Assembly (NCBI RefSeq): GCF_965243865.1
Contig: NZ_OZ251603.1
Coordinates: 3,348,001-3,412,000 of the forward strand
Direction: 5' to 3'
Length of the DNA: 64,000 bases
From: Hyphomicrobium_A sp965243865
Lineage (GTDB): Bacteria > Pseudomonadota > Alphaproteobacteria > Rhizobiales > Hyphomicrobiaceae
Positions 15,181 to 23,295 of the stretch are shown one piece after another. The translations under genes and the position numbers were made by a program. Numbering within the stretch: the stretch's first letter is position 1; each line of letters opens with the position of its first letter. The notes under the pieces are model-generated. The model saw nothing but the letters and a program-made list of their open reading frames with translations. It did no database searches and was not told the DNA's origin.

Positions 15181-16836
15181 ATGCCGCTAGCTGCCGTATC
15201 CGAAAAGACGTTCGGACGGGAGGTGCTGGGAGCCGCGATACCCGTCCTGGTAGAATTCTCTGCTGAGCATGCCCCGTCCCACGCGGCGTTGGACGACCTC
15301 TCCAACGAAATGGCGGGCACGATCAAAGTCGTGAGAGTCGACGTGGGCCAGCACCCTACGTTGAAAGATGAGTATGGGGTGCGCGGGCTGCCGACGCATA
15401 TTCTATTCAAGTTCGGCAAGCCCGTATCGCGCAGGCTCGGAGGTCTGTCGTCGAAGGCAGAACTCAGGGAATGGGTCGCCGGCGCGCTCATTCTCGCGTT
15501 GGCAACGCGGAGAATCTCCACCGTCCGATCCGCCACCCAATTCAAGATGGCGAACGGCATGGAGGTTGTGGTGATTCCCGACCATCGCGCTCCGGTCGTC
15601 ACACACATGGTCTGGTTCAGAGTAGGCGCTGCCGACGATCCGAAGGATTTCTCGGGAATCTCCCGCTTAGTCGAGCACCTGACGTTCACGTCACTGGACA
15701 GGATCACCGATGGTGACTTCTCAAAGACCATCTTGCGGCTCGGTGGACAGGCAGACGCGTTCATCTACCGGGATGCGACTGTGTTTTGGCAGTCTGTTCC
15801 CGGAGATCAGCTGAAGATGGCTATGGAGTCGGAAGTTGATCGCATGATCAACCTACACGTCACCGATGACGAGGTGGCGAGCGAGCGTGAAGTGATATTG
15901 GAGCAGCGCCGCTCTGAGATGGCCAATGATCCCGGTGCTCGTCTTGTCCACGAGATGAATGCGGCGCTCTATCGAGCCCATCCTTACGGTCGGCCGGTCA
16001 TCGGTTTGCCTAGCGAGCTCGCCCGGCTTTCGCGCGAGGACGTGCAGCGCTTTCATAAGCTTCACTACGCGCCTAACAAGGCCATTCTTGTGGTTTCGGG
16101 CGACGTGACGCCCGAAGAAGTGAAACAGCTTGCGCACGAGACTTTTGGCAGGATCCCGGCAAATCCCAACGTTGCGCAACGTCCTCGGCTAAAAGAACCC
16201 TCGCAGATTGCCGCCCGCCGCGTGGCACTCGAGGCTCCGCATTCAACAACGGCGCGATTTTACCGAACCTATTCTCTACCAGGCTCCGCAACGGCAGCGC
16301 GCGGCGAAACGGAGGCGCTGGAGGTGCTTGCCAAAATTCTTGCCCGCGGCATCACATCCCGGCTCTATCGCAGGCTTGTCATCGGGGACAAGATTTCAAC
16401 CTCAGTTACGGGTAACTACCTCGGCAACACGCTCGAGGCCGGCGAGCTTGAGCTAATGGCGTTGGCAACTGACGGTGACTTGAGCGCGATCGAGGCTGGG
16501 GTCGACGACGAAATCGAGGACATCCGCAAGAACGGAGTCACACAGGAAGAGCTCGTGTGCGCCAAAAGAAGTTTGGTGGCCGGTTACATCTACGGCAGCG
16601 CTGACCAATTCAATCTATCGCAACGCTACGGGTGGGCGGCAGCGCTCGGTCTGACCATTAAGGACATCGAGGAACGGCCAGCCGCCATTTCGAGGGTTTC
16701 CGCTGCCGACGTCGCGAAGGTTGCCAAGAAATACCTCATCGCGCGACGCTCAGTGACGGGCTGGTTGTCTTGCAGGCGAAAAGGCAGGAACGCTCGTCCA
16801 ATTCAAGCATCGGCAGCTGTGCGAAGGCATCTTTGA
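15181..16836 (+). CDS. Thioredoxin-M16 peptidase fusion with both active sites degenerate
   Basis: A 551-residue protein from the ATG at 15181 (AGGAGAG upstream; the longer frame from 15100 lacks a ribosome site). Residues 1-108 have a thioredoxin fold (PVLVEFSAEH, then the cis-Pro loop RGLPTH), but the place of WCGPC reads HAPSH (30-34), so both cysteines are lost. Residues 120-540 are an M16 (pitrilysin/PqqF) domain. The zinc motif HxxEH reads RLVEH at 162-166, and the later Glu-Glu pair is EQ. It therefore should be neither a disulfide reductase nor a zinc peptidase. No signal peptide, so cytoplasmic. It opens a ten-gene block, 48 bases before its M16B partner. A scaffold, chaperone or substrate-holding role is inferred. 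Confidence 0.85.
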   Translation: MPLAAVSEKTFGREVLGAAIPVLVEFSAEHAPSHAALDDLSNEMAGTIKVVRVDVGQHPTLKDEYGVRGLPTHILFKFGKPVSRRLGGLSSKAELREWVAGALILALATRRISTVRSATQFKMANGMEVVVIPDHRAPVVTHMVWFRVGAADDPKDFSGISRLVEHLTFTSLDRITDGDFSKTILRLGGQADAFIYRDATVFWQSVPGDQLKMAMESEVDRMINLHVTDDEVASEREVILEQRRSEMANDPGARLVHEMNAALYRAHPYGRPVIGLPSELARLSREDVQRFHKLHYAPNKAILVVSGDVTPEEVKQLAHETFGRIPANPNVAQRPRLKEPSQIAARRVALEAPHSTTARFYRTYSLPGSATAARGETEALEVLAKILARGITSRLYRRLVIGDKISTSVTGNYLGNTLEAGELELMALATDGDLSAIEAGVDDEIEDIRKNGVTQEELVCAKRSLVAGYIYGSADQFNLSQRYGWAAALGLTIKDIEERPAAISRVSAADVAKVAKKYLIARRSVTGWLSCRRKGRNARPIQASAAVRRHL

Positions 16837-16884
16837 TGTCAAGCCCGGCTGCTTTGAGTCGCGATCTGGTGTTGGCCTAAGACA

Positions 16885-18141
16885 ATGGACGTTCAGACCA
16901 TAACGAGCCCCGGCGGCATCGAGGCGTGGCTCGTCGAAGACTACGCCGCGCCGATGTTCGTGCTGCACTATGCGTTCAAGGGCGGAGCTGCCCAGGACCC
17001 CATTGGAAAGGAAGGGCTCACGAATTTTGTCGCCCTCATGCTTGAGCAGGGGGCCGGGGACTTGACGGCGGTTGAGTTTCAGCAGCGGGTCGAGGACCTC
17101 GCCATACGTGTCGAGTTCGTGCCGGGTGTTGATGCCGTCACCGGAAGCATCGAGGCGCTCAGTGAGACGCGCAGCGAGGCCGCAGAGCTTGTCAGCCTTG
17201 CTCTGACGAGGCCGCGTTTCGATGTGGAAACCGTTGAGCGCGCGCGCAGGCGGCTGCTCGGCTTCCATGGGGGCGAGGCTCGTGCACCGCATCTCGTCGC
17301 GAACGCACAATGGAACGCCGTGGCCTTCGCAGGCCATCCCTACGGACGGGAGATCTATGGCAACGAGGCGTCGGTCAGCCGGATCACTCCCGAGGACCTG
17401 CGGAGCTACTGCAGGCGCGTCTTTGCCAAGGATAGACTAAAGGTCGTCGCTGTGGGTGACATCACTGTCGATGAGCTCGGAGTGTTCCTGGATCGGTTGT
17501 TCGGCGACCTGCCTGCCAATGCGGATCTCGTGGAGGTCTCGAAAGTCAGTCCGGTGACGGGCGGCCGGCTACGCGTCGCGGAAATGGATGTGCCGCAGTC
17601 GGTCGTGACGTTCGGCATGGGAGCGGTGTCGTACGATAGCCCGGACTACATTCCGGCACTCGTGCTGAGCCACATTTTTGGTGGTGACGGCTTCTCATCC
17701 AGGCTCATCAGGGAGCTGCGCGTCAAGCGTGGCCTCGTGCATTTTGCCAGCACTTGGCTGGAGCGTCGCCAGCATGCCGCGGTCTTCCGAGGCAGGATGG
17801 CGACGCGCAACGATACGGTGAGTCAATCGCTGCAAATCGTTCGCGATGAAATGCAGAAGATGTCGGATGGTCGCCTCAGCCAGGAGGAGCTGGACGATGC
17901 CAAGAGCTACCTCACTGTATCCTATCCTCTGACGTTCGGCTCTCATAGTAAGATTGCCGCGCAGCTGCTTGATCATTCAATTGTTGGGTTCGGCCCCGGC
18001 TTTTTCGAAACCCGTAAGGCCGCGATCGCAGCAGTCAGCCTCGGCGATCTGAAGCGCGTGGCAAAACATCTGCTCGACCCTGATAACCTCATCATATCCA
18101 TCGCTGGCACCCCAACTTTGCAGCCGCCGCGAAACGCCTAA
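16885..18141 (+). CDS. M16B-like non-catalytic peptidase partner, altered Tyr
   Basis: A 418-residue protein of the M16 fold lacking HxxEH from the start, as expected for the second subunit of M16B heterodimers (PqqG or alpha-MPP type). It begins with ITSPGGIEAWLVEDYAAPMF, a stretch shared almost word for word with the paralogue at 26239. The C-terminal half has the Gly-rich loop FGGDGF (265-270) and SSRLIRELRVKRGL. The Arg that helps bind the substrate backbone is present (R279), but the Tyr that accompanies it is His (H286). No signal peptide. It is probably the dimer partner of the degenerate fusion just upstream, and a stem-loop follows its stop. Confidence 0.82.
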   Translation: MDVQTITSPGGIEAWLVEDYAAPMFVLHYAFKGGAAQDPIGKEGLTNFVALMLEQGAGDLTAVEFQQRVEDLAIRVEFVPGVDAVTGSIEALSETRSEAAELVSLALTRPRFDVETVERARRRLLGFHGGEARAPHLVANAQWNAVAFAGHPYGREIYGNEASVSRITPEDLRSYCRRVFAKDRLKVVAVGDITVDELGVFLDRLFGDLPANADLVEVSKVSPVTGGRLRVAEMDVPQSVVTFGMGAVSYDSPDYIPALVLSHIFGGDGFSSRLIRELRVKRGLVHFASTWLERRQHAAVFRGRMATRNDTVSQSLQIVRDEMQKMSDGRLSQEELDDAKSYLTVSYPLTFGSHSKIAAQLLDHSIVGFGPGFFETRKAAIAAVSLGDLKRVAKHLLDPDNLIISIAGTPTLQPPRNA

Positions 18142-18148
18142 TCGGCTA

Positions 18149-18169
18149 GGTGCGACGACTTGGCGCACC
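18149..18169 (+). terminator. Stem-loop after the first M16 pair
   Basis: GGTGCG and CGCACC pair around a nine-base loop, starting eight bases after the M16B stop. There is no clear T-run. It may slow or partly end transcription before the receptor gene; the remaining 225 bases up to the receptor hold its leader, with no recognisable operator. Confidence 0.4.
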
Positions 18170-18395
18170 ACGGCTCTTTGGGGGTCCAAAGCGGAGATGT
18201 TGCCTAAAATTTATGCAGCAATGGCCATGGATCGATCAGAAACGTTTCTGCCGGCGCCATTCACTAAGCTTACTCACCTTGTTCATGAACGCCTTATGAC
18301 GTTTCCATCGTTTAGGGCGAAGCTGTCCGCTCCTTAAAGTCCCAGTCAGAAGCCGCGTCGCGGCGTCTGCGTAGCGTTTGAGTTGGGGGACAGTA

Positions 18396-21272
18396 ATGAG
18401 TGGGTATGCGTACGCGCGCCGGGGGGCGCGTGTGGTGGCGTGCGTCCTGGCGCTTGGGGTGGCGGACGCTGCCGCGCAGCAGGCGCCGACGGAACAATCT
18501 CCTGAGAATTCAAGTCAGTCGCCCACTCCGGAAACGGGAACGGAAGCCGTGACGCCTGCCGAGCCGACGTCGTCACCACCAAATGCGGCTTCCGAGCCGG
18601 GGACCTCGACCTTGCCGGAGCTGGTGGTTGACGGAGAAACGAAGAAACCGGCGAAGGCAAAGGCCAAGGACAAAGCCGCCGTAACGACCGCGTCGGACAG
18701 CGCGCCGGTACAATCGGAAGCGCCGCCTCCCGGCGTCACGTTGGGGACGGCGGCGACGAGCGACACGGGCACCACGACCTTCGACGCCAACAACGTGCAG
18801 ATGCGGACCGACGGCGGCGGTGACGCCAACACGTTCATGCGCAACCTGCCGAACGTTCAGTACCAGAACAGTAACGACTATAATCCTGGCGCGACTTCAA
18901 CCAAAACCGTCGATACGAAACCGGCACTGCTGTCGATCAGCGGCGGCCGCACGTATGAGAACAACTTCATCCTCAACGGGGTATCAATCACCAACATTAC
19001 CGGCCCCCAAAATAGCGATGCTGGCAATCTGGATGAGTATGGCCCGACCCCCGGAAGCACTGCCGTCTTTGGCATGAGCCCGCAAAACATCTATGTGCCA
19101 GCGGAGTTCATCGGCACGGCTACGGTCGTCGATAGCAATGCCTCTGCGGAATACGGCCAGTTCCAAGGCGGCGTGGTCGTTTATGATCTTTTGGCCCCAC
19201 CGACCGACCGCTATCACGCTTCGGTCTCCGCCAGCCGTGATACCAGCGATTTCGCCAACTATATCCTGGCGACTCCGGATGGCACCAATCCTAACCACCG
19301 GGCCGCTCCTTCCTACGAGAAGTCTACCCTTGCGGTTTCGGTGGGCGCTCCAATTACCAGCGACTTTGCATTCATTGCGCAGGCGAGCCGCAAGCAAGCT
19401 GAGTCCAGCATGCCGAAATACATTCAGTACGGTAATGTCGACGCGGAAGAATATTCCGACAATATATTCTTTCGTTTTGCGGCGACGGCGCGAACGGATA
19501 TCGGCAAGTTTACATTGGACACATCGCGCACCGAGTACTTTCAGCACTGGGAATGGGCACAGGCCAGTGATATCTACATCGACGTAAATACAAAGTCGCA
19601 GTCTACCAAGCTTGAGCACGAAACAAGCATTGCCGGGGTGAAAATCGACACTATTGGCCTTGGGAATCTCAATCTGAAAAGCCGCGCATTTTACAACACC
19701 AGCGTTACCGAGAATAATTCATCGGGCAACGCGCGGCGGTTGAAACGTGTGCAACAAGGGGCATTCGACCCTGATACAGGTACATGGCAGGAGACGTTTC
19801 ATAGCAGCGATCCTATTGATGGGTGCCCCGGCGTTGACCCCGCGACGTATACAGGCACCCAAACGGTATTCGGTTGCTATTACGGAGGATTCGGTAACTC
19901 GCTTCAGAGCCAAACCGATTATGGGGCCCAACTAGCTTTATCGGGGGATGTTCTGCTTGGAACCTTCAAGGTGGGAACCGAGATTAAGCAATACAACGGG
20001 CGCAACGCACAACTTGGCGATTTCACGAACGCCACGTCGGTCAAGACTGCGTCGGTCAGCACTGGTCCGTTCACTTGCGCTGAAGGAGAGCCGGAGTATC
20101 TGTGCGATCCGAGCCAGTACATTAGTAGCTATACCGTTTACGCGGCGCGAGACATCTCCGCCACTGTCAACGCAGCGCATACATTCGTGGAACTCGACCA
20201 AACCTGGAATTGGTTCAACGTCCGCGCGGGTGTTCGCCACGACTATGATGACTACCTGAAGAATAATAATTTCGCGCCCCGACTGGTGGGCACCCTTACC
20301 CCGCTCGAGGGGCTTAGCTTCACGGCTGGCTATAACCGCTATTATATCGGCGAGACCTTGTACTACGCCGTCCGGGATCAGATGCCGAGTGCTGAGCGGT
20401 TCGTACGCGAAGCGAATTCCGGAACAACGCCGGGTGCATTCCCAACAACGCCGACCGAGACTTATGGTGGTGAAACCTACAGGGTAACCGGCTTGAATAC
20501 GCCCTATACGGACGAGTTCACTGGTTCTGTAGGCGTAGCCGATCCTCTATTTCACGGACAGTGGCGCTTCAGGTATCTCGAGCGCTATGGCCGCGACCAG
20601 TTTGGAACTACCGAATGCGATTCTAGCTGCACTGGTTATATAGCGACCAACGACGGCGAAAGTTTTTATCAATCGGCGTCGGCGGAGTACACGAAACAGT
20701 GGAGCGGGCTGCGCAATTCCTACAATCTCAATGCTGCTGCGATTACGGGCAATGTAACCTGGTCCAAGCAGCGCACATCCCAGGACAATTATCTCCTTTC
20801 GTCGGATGCTAACGGGGATGGTTACCAGGAAGACGGGATGTTTTATAACGGACACGAATATCGCTCCGAGCAGTTTACTTCGGTCACCGGCAATCTGGAC
20901 ATTCCCGTCCGGTTTGGCGCCACGCTCTCCACTGTCTGGTTCAACGATCTCCTGGAGTTGAACTTCAGTGCCGGTGTCAATCTCGGCTTCCAAGGTGTCT
21001 ACGACACAAACGAGGTCGTCTCCACCGGCGACATCGTCGATGGGCACGAGGTCTCCGCGGTATGTGACAATGGTTGCTATATCTACGAGGACAGAAAGTA
21101 TTCGGCGTCGCTCAAGCTCGATGTGAATGGCCAGATCAATATCACCGATCAGGCGGCGATTCAGTTCAGCATCAACAATATCACCAACAGCACCCAGCAG
21201 ACGGTAACGGCGCAAGACGCTCCATGGGTGCTTGGCCGGAGTTATTGGCTCGGCTCGGCGCTGAGGTTCTGA
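18396..21272 (+). CDS. TonB-dependent outer-membrane receptor
   Basis: A 958-residue receptor from the ATG at 18396 (GGGGGACAG upstream). Residues 1-28 are a signal peptide (VVACVLALGVADAAAQ), and 29-130 a long Pro/Ser/Thr-rich, partly Lys-rich segment containing a TonB-box-like ELVVDG at 75-80. The plug domain is at about 130-270 and a 22-strand beta-barrel follows, ending in the terminal aromatic signal (SYWLGSALRF). Extracellular loops carry several Cys, e.g. the FTCAEGEPEYLCD and TECDSSCTGY regions. It would import a substrate too large for porins using energy from the TonB-ExbB-ExbD genes 6 kb downstream. Flanking peptidases suggest a peptide or protein ligand; E. coli PqqU in a similar locus imports PQQ, so that cannot be excluded. 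Confidence 0.88.
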   Translation: MSGYAYARRGARVVACVLALGVADAAAQQAPTEQSPENSSQSPTPETGTEAVTPAEPTSSPPNAASEPGTSTLPELVVDGETKKPAKAKAKDKAAVTTASDSAPVQSEAPPPGVTLGTAATSDTGTTTFDANNVQMRTDGGGDANTFMRNLPNVQYQNSNDYNPGATSTKTVDTKPALLSISGGRTYENNFILNGVSITNITGPQNSDAGNLDEYGPTPGSTAVFGMSPQNIYVPAEFIGTATVVDSNASAEYGQFQGGVVVYDLLAPPTDRYHASVSASRDTSDFANYILATPDGTNPNHRAAPSYEKSTLAVSVGAPITSDFAFIAQASRKQAESSMPKYIQYGNVDAEEYSDNIFFRFAATARTDIGKFTLDTSRTEYFQHWEWAQASDIYIDVNTKSQSTKLEHETSIAGVKIDTIGLGNLNLKSRAFYNTSVTENNSSGNARRLKRVQQGAFDPDTGTWQETFHSSDPIDGCPGVDPATYTGTQTVFGCYYGGFGNSLQSQTDYGAQLALSGDVLLGTFKVGTEIKQYNGRNAQLGDFTNATSVKTASVSTGPFTCAEGEPEYLCDPSQYISSYTVYAARDISATVNAAHTFVELDQTWNWFNVRAGVRHDYDDYLKNNNFAPRLVGTLTPLEGLSFTAGYNRYYIGETLYYAVRDQMPSAERFVREANSGTTPGAFPTTPTETYGGETYRVTGLNTPYTDEFTGSVGVADPLFHGQWRFRYLERYGRDQFGTTECDSSCTGYIATNDGESFYQSASAEYTKQWSGLRNSYNLNAAAITGNVTWSKQRTSQDNYLLSSDANGDGYQEDGMFYNGHEYRSEQFTSVTGNLDIPVRFGATLSTVWFNDLLELNFSAGVNLGFQGVYDTNEVVSTGDIVDGHEVSAVCDNGCYIYEDRKYSASLKLDVNGQINITDQAAIQFSINNITNSTQQTVTAQDAPWVLGRSYWLGSALRF

Positions 21273-21337
21273 TGTCTGAATCCGGGGCGCGATAATTGTT
21301 CGTGGCGTCCTGATTGATTTGGCTCCCCGTGCCAAAT

Positions 21338-21375
21338 GGCGAGCCCGTCCCAGGTGCTTCCTGAGCGGGCTCGCC
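21338..21375 (+). terminator. Stem-loop between receptor and ABC transporter
   Basis: GGCGAGCCCG (21338-21347) and CGGGCTCGCC (21366-21375) form a perfect ten-base-pair stem with an 18-base loop, 65 bases after the receptor stop. There is no T-run. It could protect the receptor transcript or reduce read-through into the transporter gene. Confidence 0.6.
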
Positions 21376-21442
21376 AAAGTCATACGAGAGACGGAACAGG
21401 TCAGGATATTCCGGTGCGAGGACGACTAATGTGGGGGATCGT

Positions 21443-23257
21443 ATGACATCCGATGATCCGCAGCATCCGGCAGGTCACGGTTCCCTGGCGTCGGGCGTGA
21501 AAAGCGATCCCAGATCGCGCAGACTCGACCGCCTGTTTTTCCGTCGGATCTGGGATTTCTGCCGTCCTTATTGGACGCGCAAAGGCGGCAGCAGATCCTA
21601 CGTGCTCCTGGCCCTGTTGATTGGCCTCGGCCTCGCCGCGACGGCAGCCGGCGGGATGACGACGCTGCTCTATAAAGAGATCAACAACGCGGTCGTCGCA
21701 AAGGATGCGGCGGGCTATTGGGGCTTGACGCTTAAGTATATTGGGCTGGGTGGTGCTGTTCTCGCCGCAACGATTCTCGCCACTTTCGTAGAAGGCTATC
21801 TCAAGACTGACTGGCGGCGTTGGATGACGGCGCGCCTAATGGACGAATATCTGGGGCATCGCACCTACTATGCGATTACGCTCGACGGCGACATCGACAA
21901 TCCCGATCAGCGCATCCAGGAGGAGGTAAAGCCCGTCATCGACGCGTTCACGGGCATTCCGAGCAATATCTTGAATACCTCGATGAACGTCACTGTTCAG
22001 GTGGCGATTCTGGCGACCATTGCGATGCCGCTGCTTATTGCCACTCTCGCTTATTGCACCGTCAATGCCGTCCTCACGTACTTCATCAACAAGCCGACCA
22101 TCAAGCAGAACTGGGATTCGACCGTCGCCGAGGCCGACCTGCGCTTCGGGCTGCTCAGCGTGCGCACCAATGCCGAGACCATCGCCTTCTATCGCGGTGA
22201 GAACGGCGAGCGTGTACATCTGACCCAAAGGCTTGCGCGCGCCATCGCTACGCAGTGGGCATTACTTCGCTACCAGGCGGTCGTATCCGTGGCGACAAGC
22301 TCGGTCGGTCTGGTGTGGCGCCTGTTGCCTGCACTTCTGGTCGTGCCGCTGTATTTTTCTGGGCAGATCGAATTTGGTGTCATCGCTGCCGCAACCAGTG
22401 CGGCGATGATGATCAATGTATCGGTCAGCAGCTTCATTGAATTCATCCCCATGATGATCAAGGCCGTCCCGCATGTGGTGCGCGTGGCGGAGATCCGCGA
22501 GAAGTATGCCACCATCGGCACCTACAGCCAGGCCCAGCATATCGGTCATCTCAGCCGCAAGGTGCGGGACGACGTGATCGGCTTCGACAGCTTCAGCTTG
22601 AGCACACCGGGCGGCGAGAGAACCCTCTTCTCCAACTTGAGCGTGGAGGTCCGCAAGGGTACCAGCCTGTTGATCAGCGGCCCGACCGGCACAGGCAAGA
22701 GTTCGGTGCTGCGCGCTATAGCGGGCCTATGGAACGTTGGGCACGGGACGGTTCATTCGCCGCCCGAGGACAAGACGGTCTACCTCCCGCAACGCCCTTA
22801 CATGGTGCTTGGGTCTCTACGGCAGCAGCTGCTCTATCCGTGTAATGCGCAGGTTGCGCCAAGCGATGAGGATGTCGTCCACGCTCTTCGCGAGGCATGC
22901 CTGGAAGAATTGGTGCAACGGCATCCGGATCTCTCCGCGGAAGCCGACTGGGGGCGCATCCTTTCCCTTGGCGAGCAGCAGCGCATCGGCTTTGCGCGCG
23001 CTTACTTGAGCGGTGCCGAATTCGTCTTCCTCGACGAGGCGACAAGCGCCGTCGACGTCAAGACGGAACGCCGGCTCTACGCGCAGCTCCTGTCGCGTCG
23101 CATAACCCTTATCAGCGTCGGTCACCGCGCTTCGTTGTACGGCTATCACGACTTTGTCCTCGACCTGCGGACCGACGGCACCGGCGAGGTCATGTCAATC
23201 GAACGCTACCTTGCACACACGTCGGACACGCCGCCATCGCAGCGGTCCGCCGTCTAG
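21443..23257 (+). CDS. YddA/SbmA-type ABC transporter (fused membrane and ATPase)
   Basis: A 604-residue half-transporter from the ATG at 21443 (GGGGGA upstream). Residues about 30-350 are the ABC_membrane_2 domain of the SbmA/BacA-YddA and peroxisomal ABCD families, with helices such as VLLALLIGLGLAATAAGG and the motif after the membrane region DADLRFGL-like (EADLRFGLLSVRTNAETIAF). Residues about 390-590 are the ATPase: Walker A GPTGTGKSS, signature LSLGEQQR, Walker B FVFLDEATSAVD and a switch His (SVGHRAS). It would homodimerise in the inner membrane. SbmA and BacA carry peptides into the cytoplasm; E. coli YddA sits beside PqqU and PqqL. Import of the receptor's cargo to the cytoplasmic M16 enzymes is inferred, but export is possible. 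Confidence 0.85.
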   Translation: MTSDDPQHPAGHGSLASGVKSDPRSRRLDRLFFRRIWDFCRPYWTRKGGSRSYVLLALLIGLGLAATAAGGMTTLLYKEINNAVVAKDAAGYWGLTLKYIGLGGAVLAATILATFVEGYLKTDWRRWMTARLMDEYLGHRTYYAITLDGDIDNPDQRIQEEVKPVIDAFTGIPSNILNTSMNVTVQVAILATIAMPLLIATLAYCTVNAVLTYFINKPTIKQNWDSTVAEADLRFGLLSVRTNAETIAFYRGENGERVHLTQRLARAIATQWALLRYQAVVSVATSSVGLVWRLLPALLVVPLYFSGQIEFGVIAAATSAAMMINVSVSSFIEFIPMMIKAVPHVVRVAEIREKYATIGTYSQAQHIGHLSRKVRDDVIGFDSFSLSTPGGERTLFSNLSVEVRKGTSLLISGPTGTGKSSVLRAIAGLWNVGHGTVHSPPEDKTVYLPQRPYMVLGSLRQQLLYPCNAQVAPSDEDVVHALREACLEELVQRHPDLSAEADWGRILSLGEQQRIGFARAYLSGAEFVFLDEATSAVDVKTERRLYAQLLSRRITLISVGHRASLYGYHDFVLDLRTDGTGEVMSIERYLAHTSDTPPSQRSAV

Positions 23258-23295
23258 ATTTCAGTTTCAGCTCTTCACCATCGAAGGCAAAGCAG

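Noticed and set aside
22897..23295. N-terminal extension of the second thioredoxin-M16 fusion
   Set aside because: The frame is open upstream, but the sequence overlaps the end of the ABC transporter, is Arg-rich and not protein-like; the ATG at 23296 starts a standard thioredoxin N-terminus.
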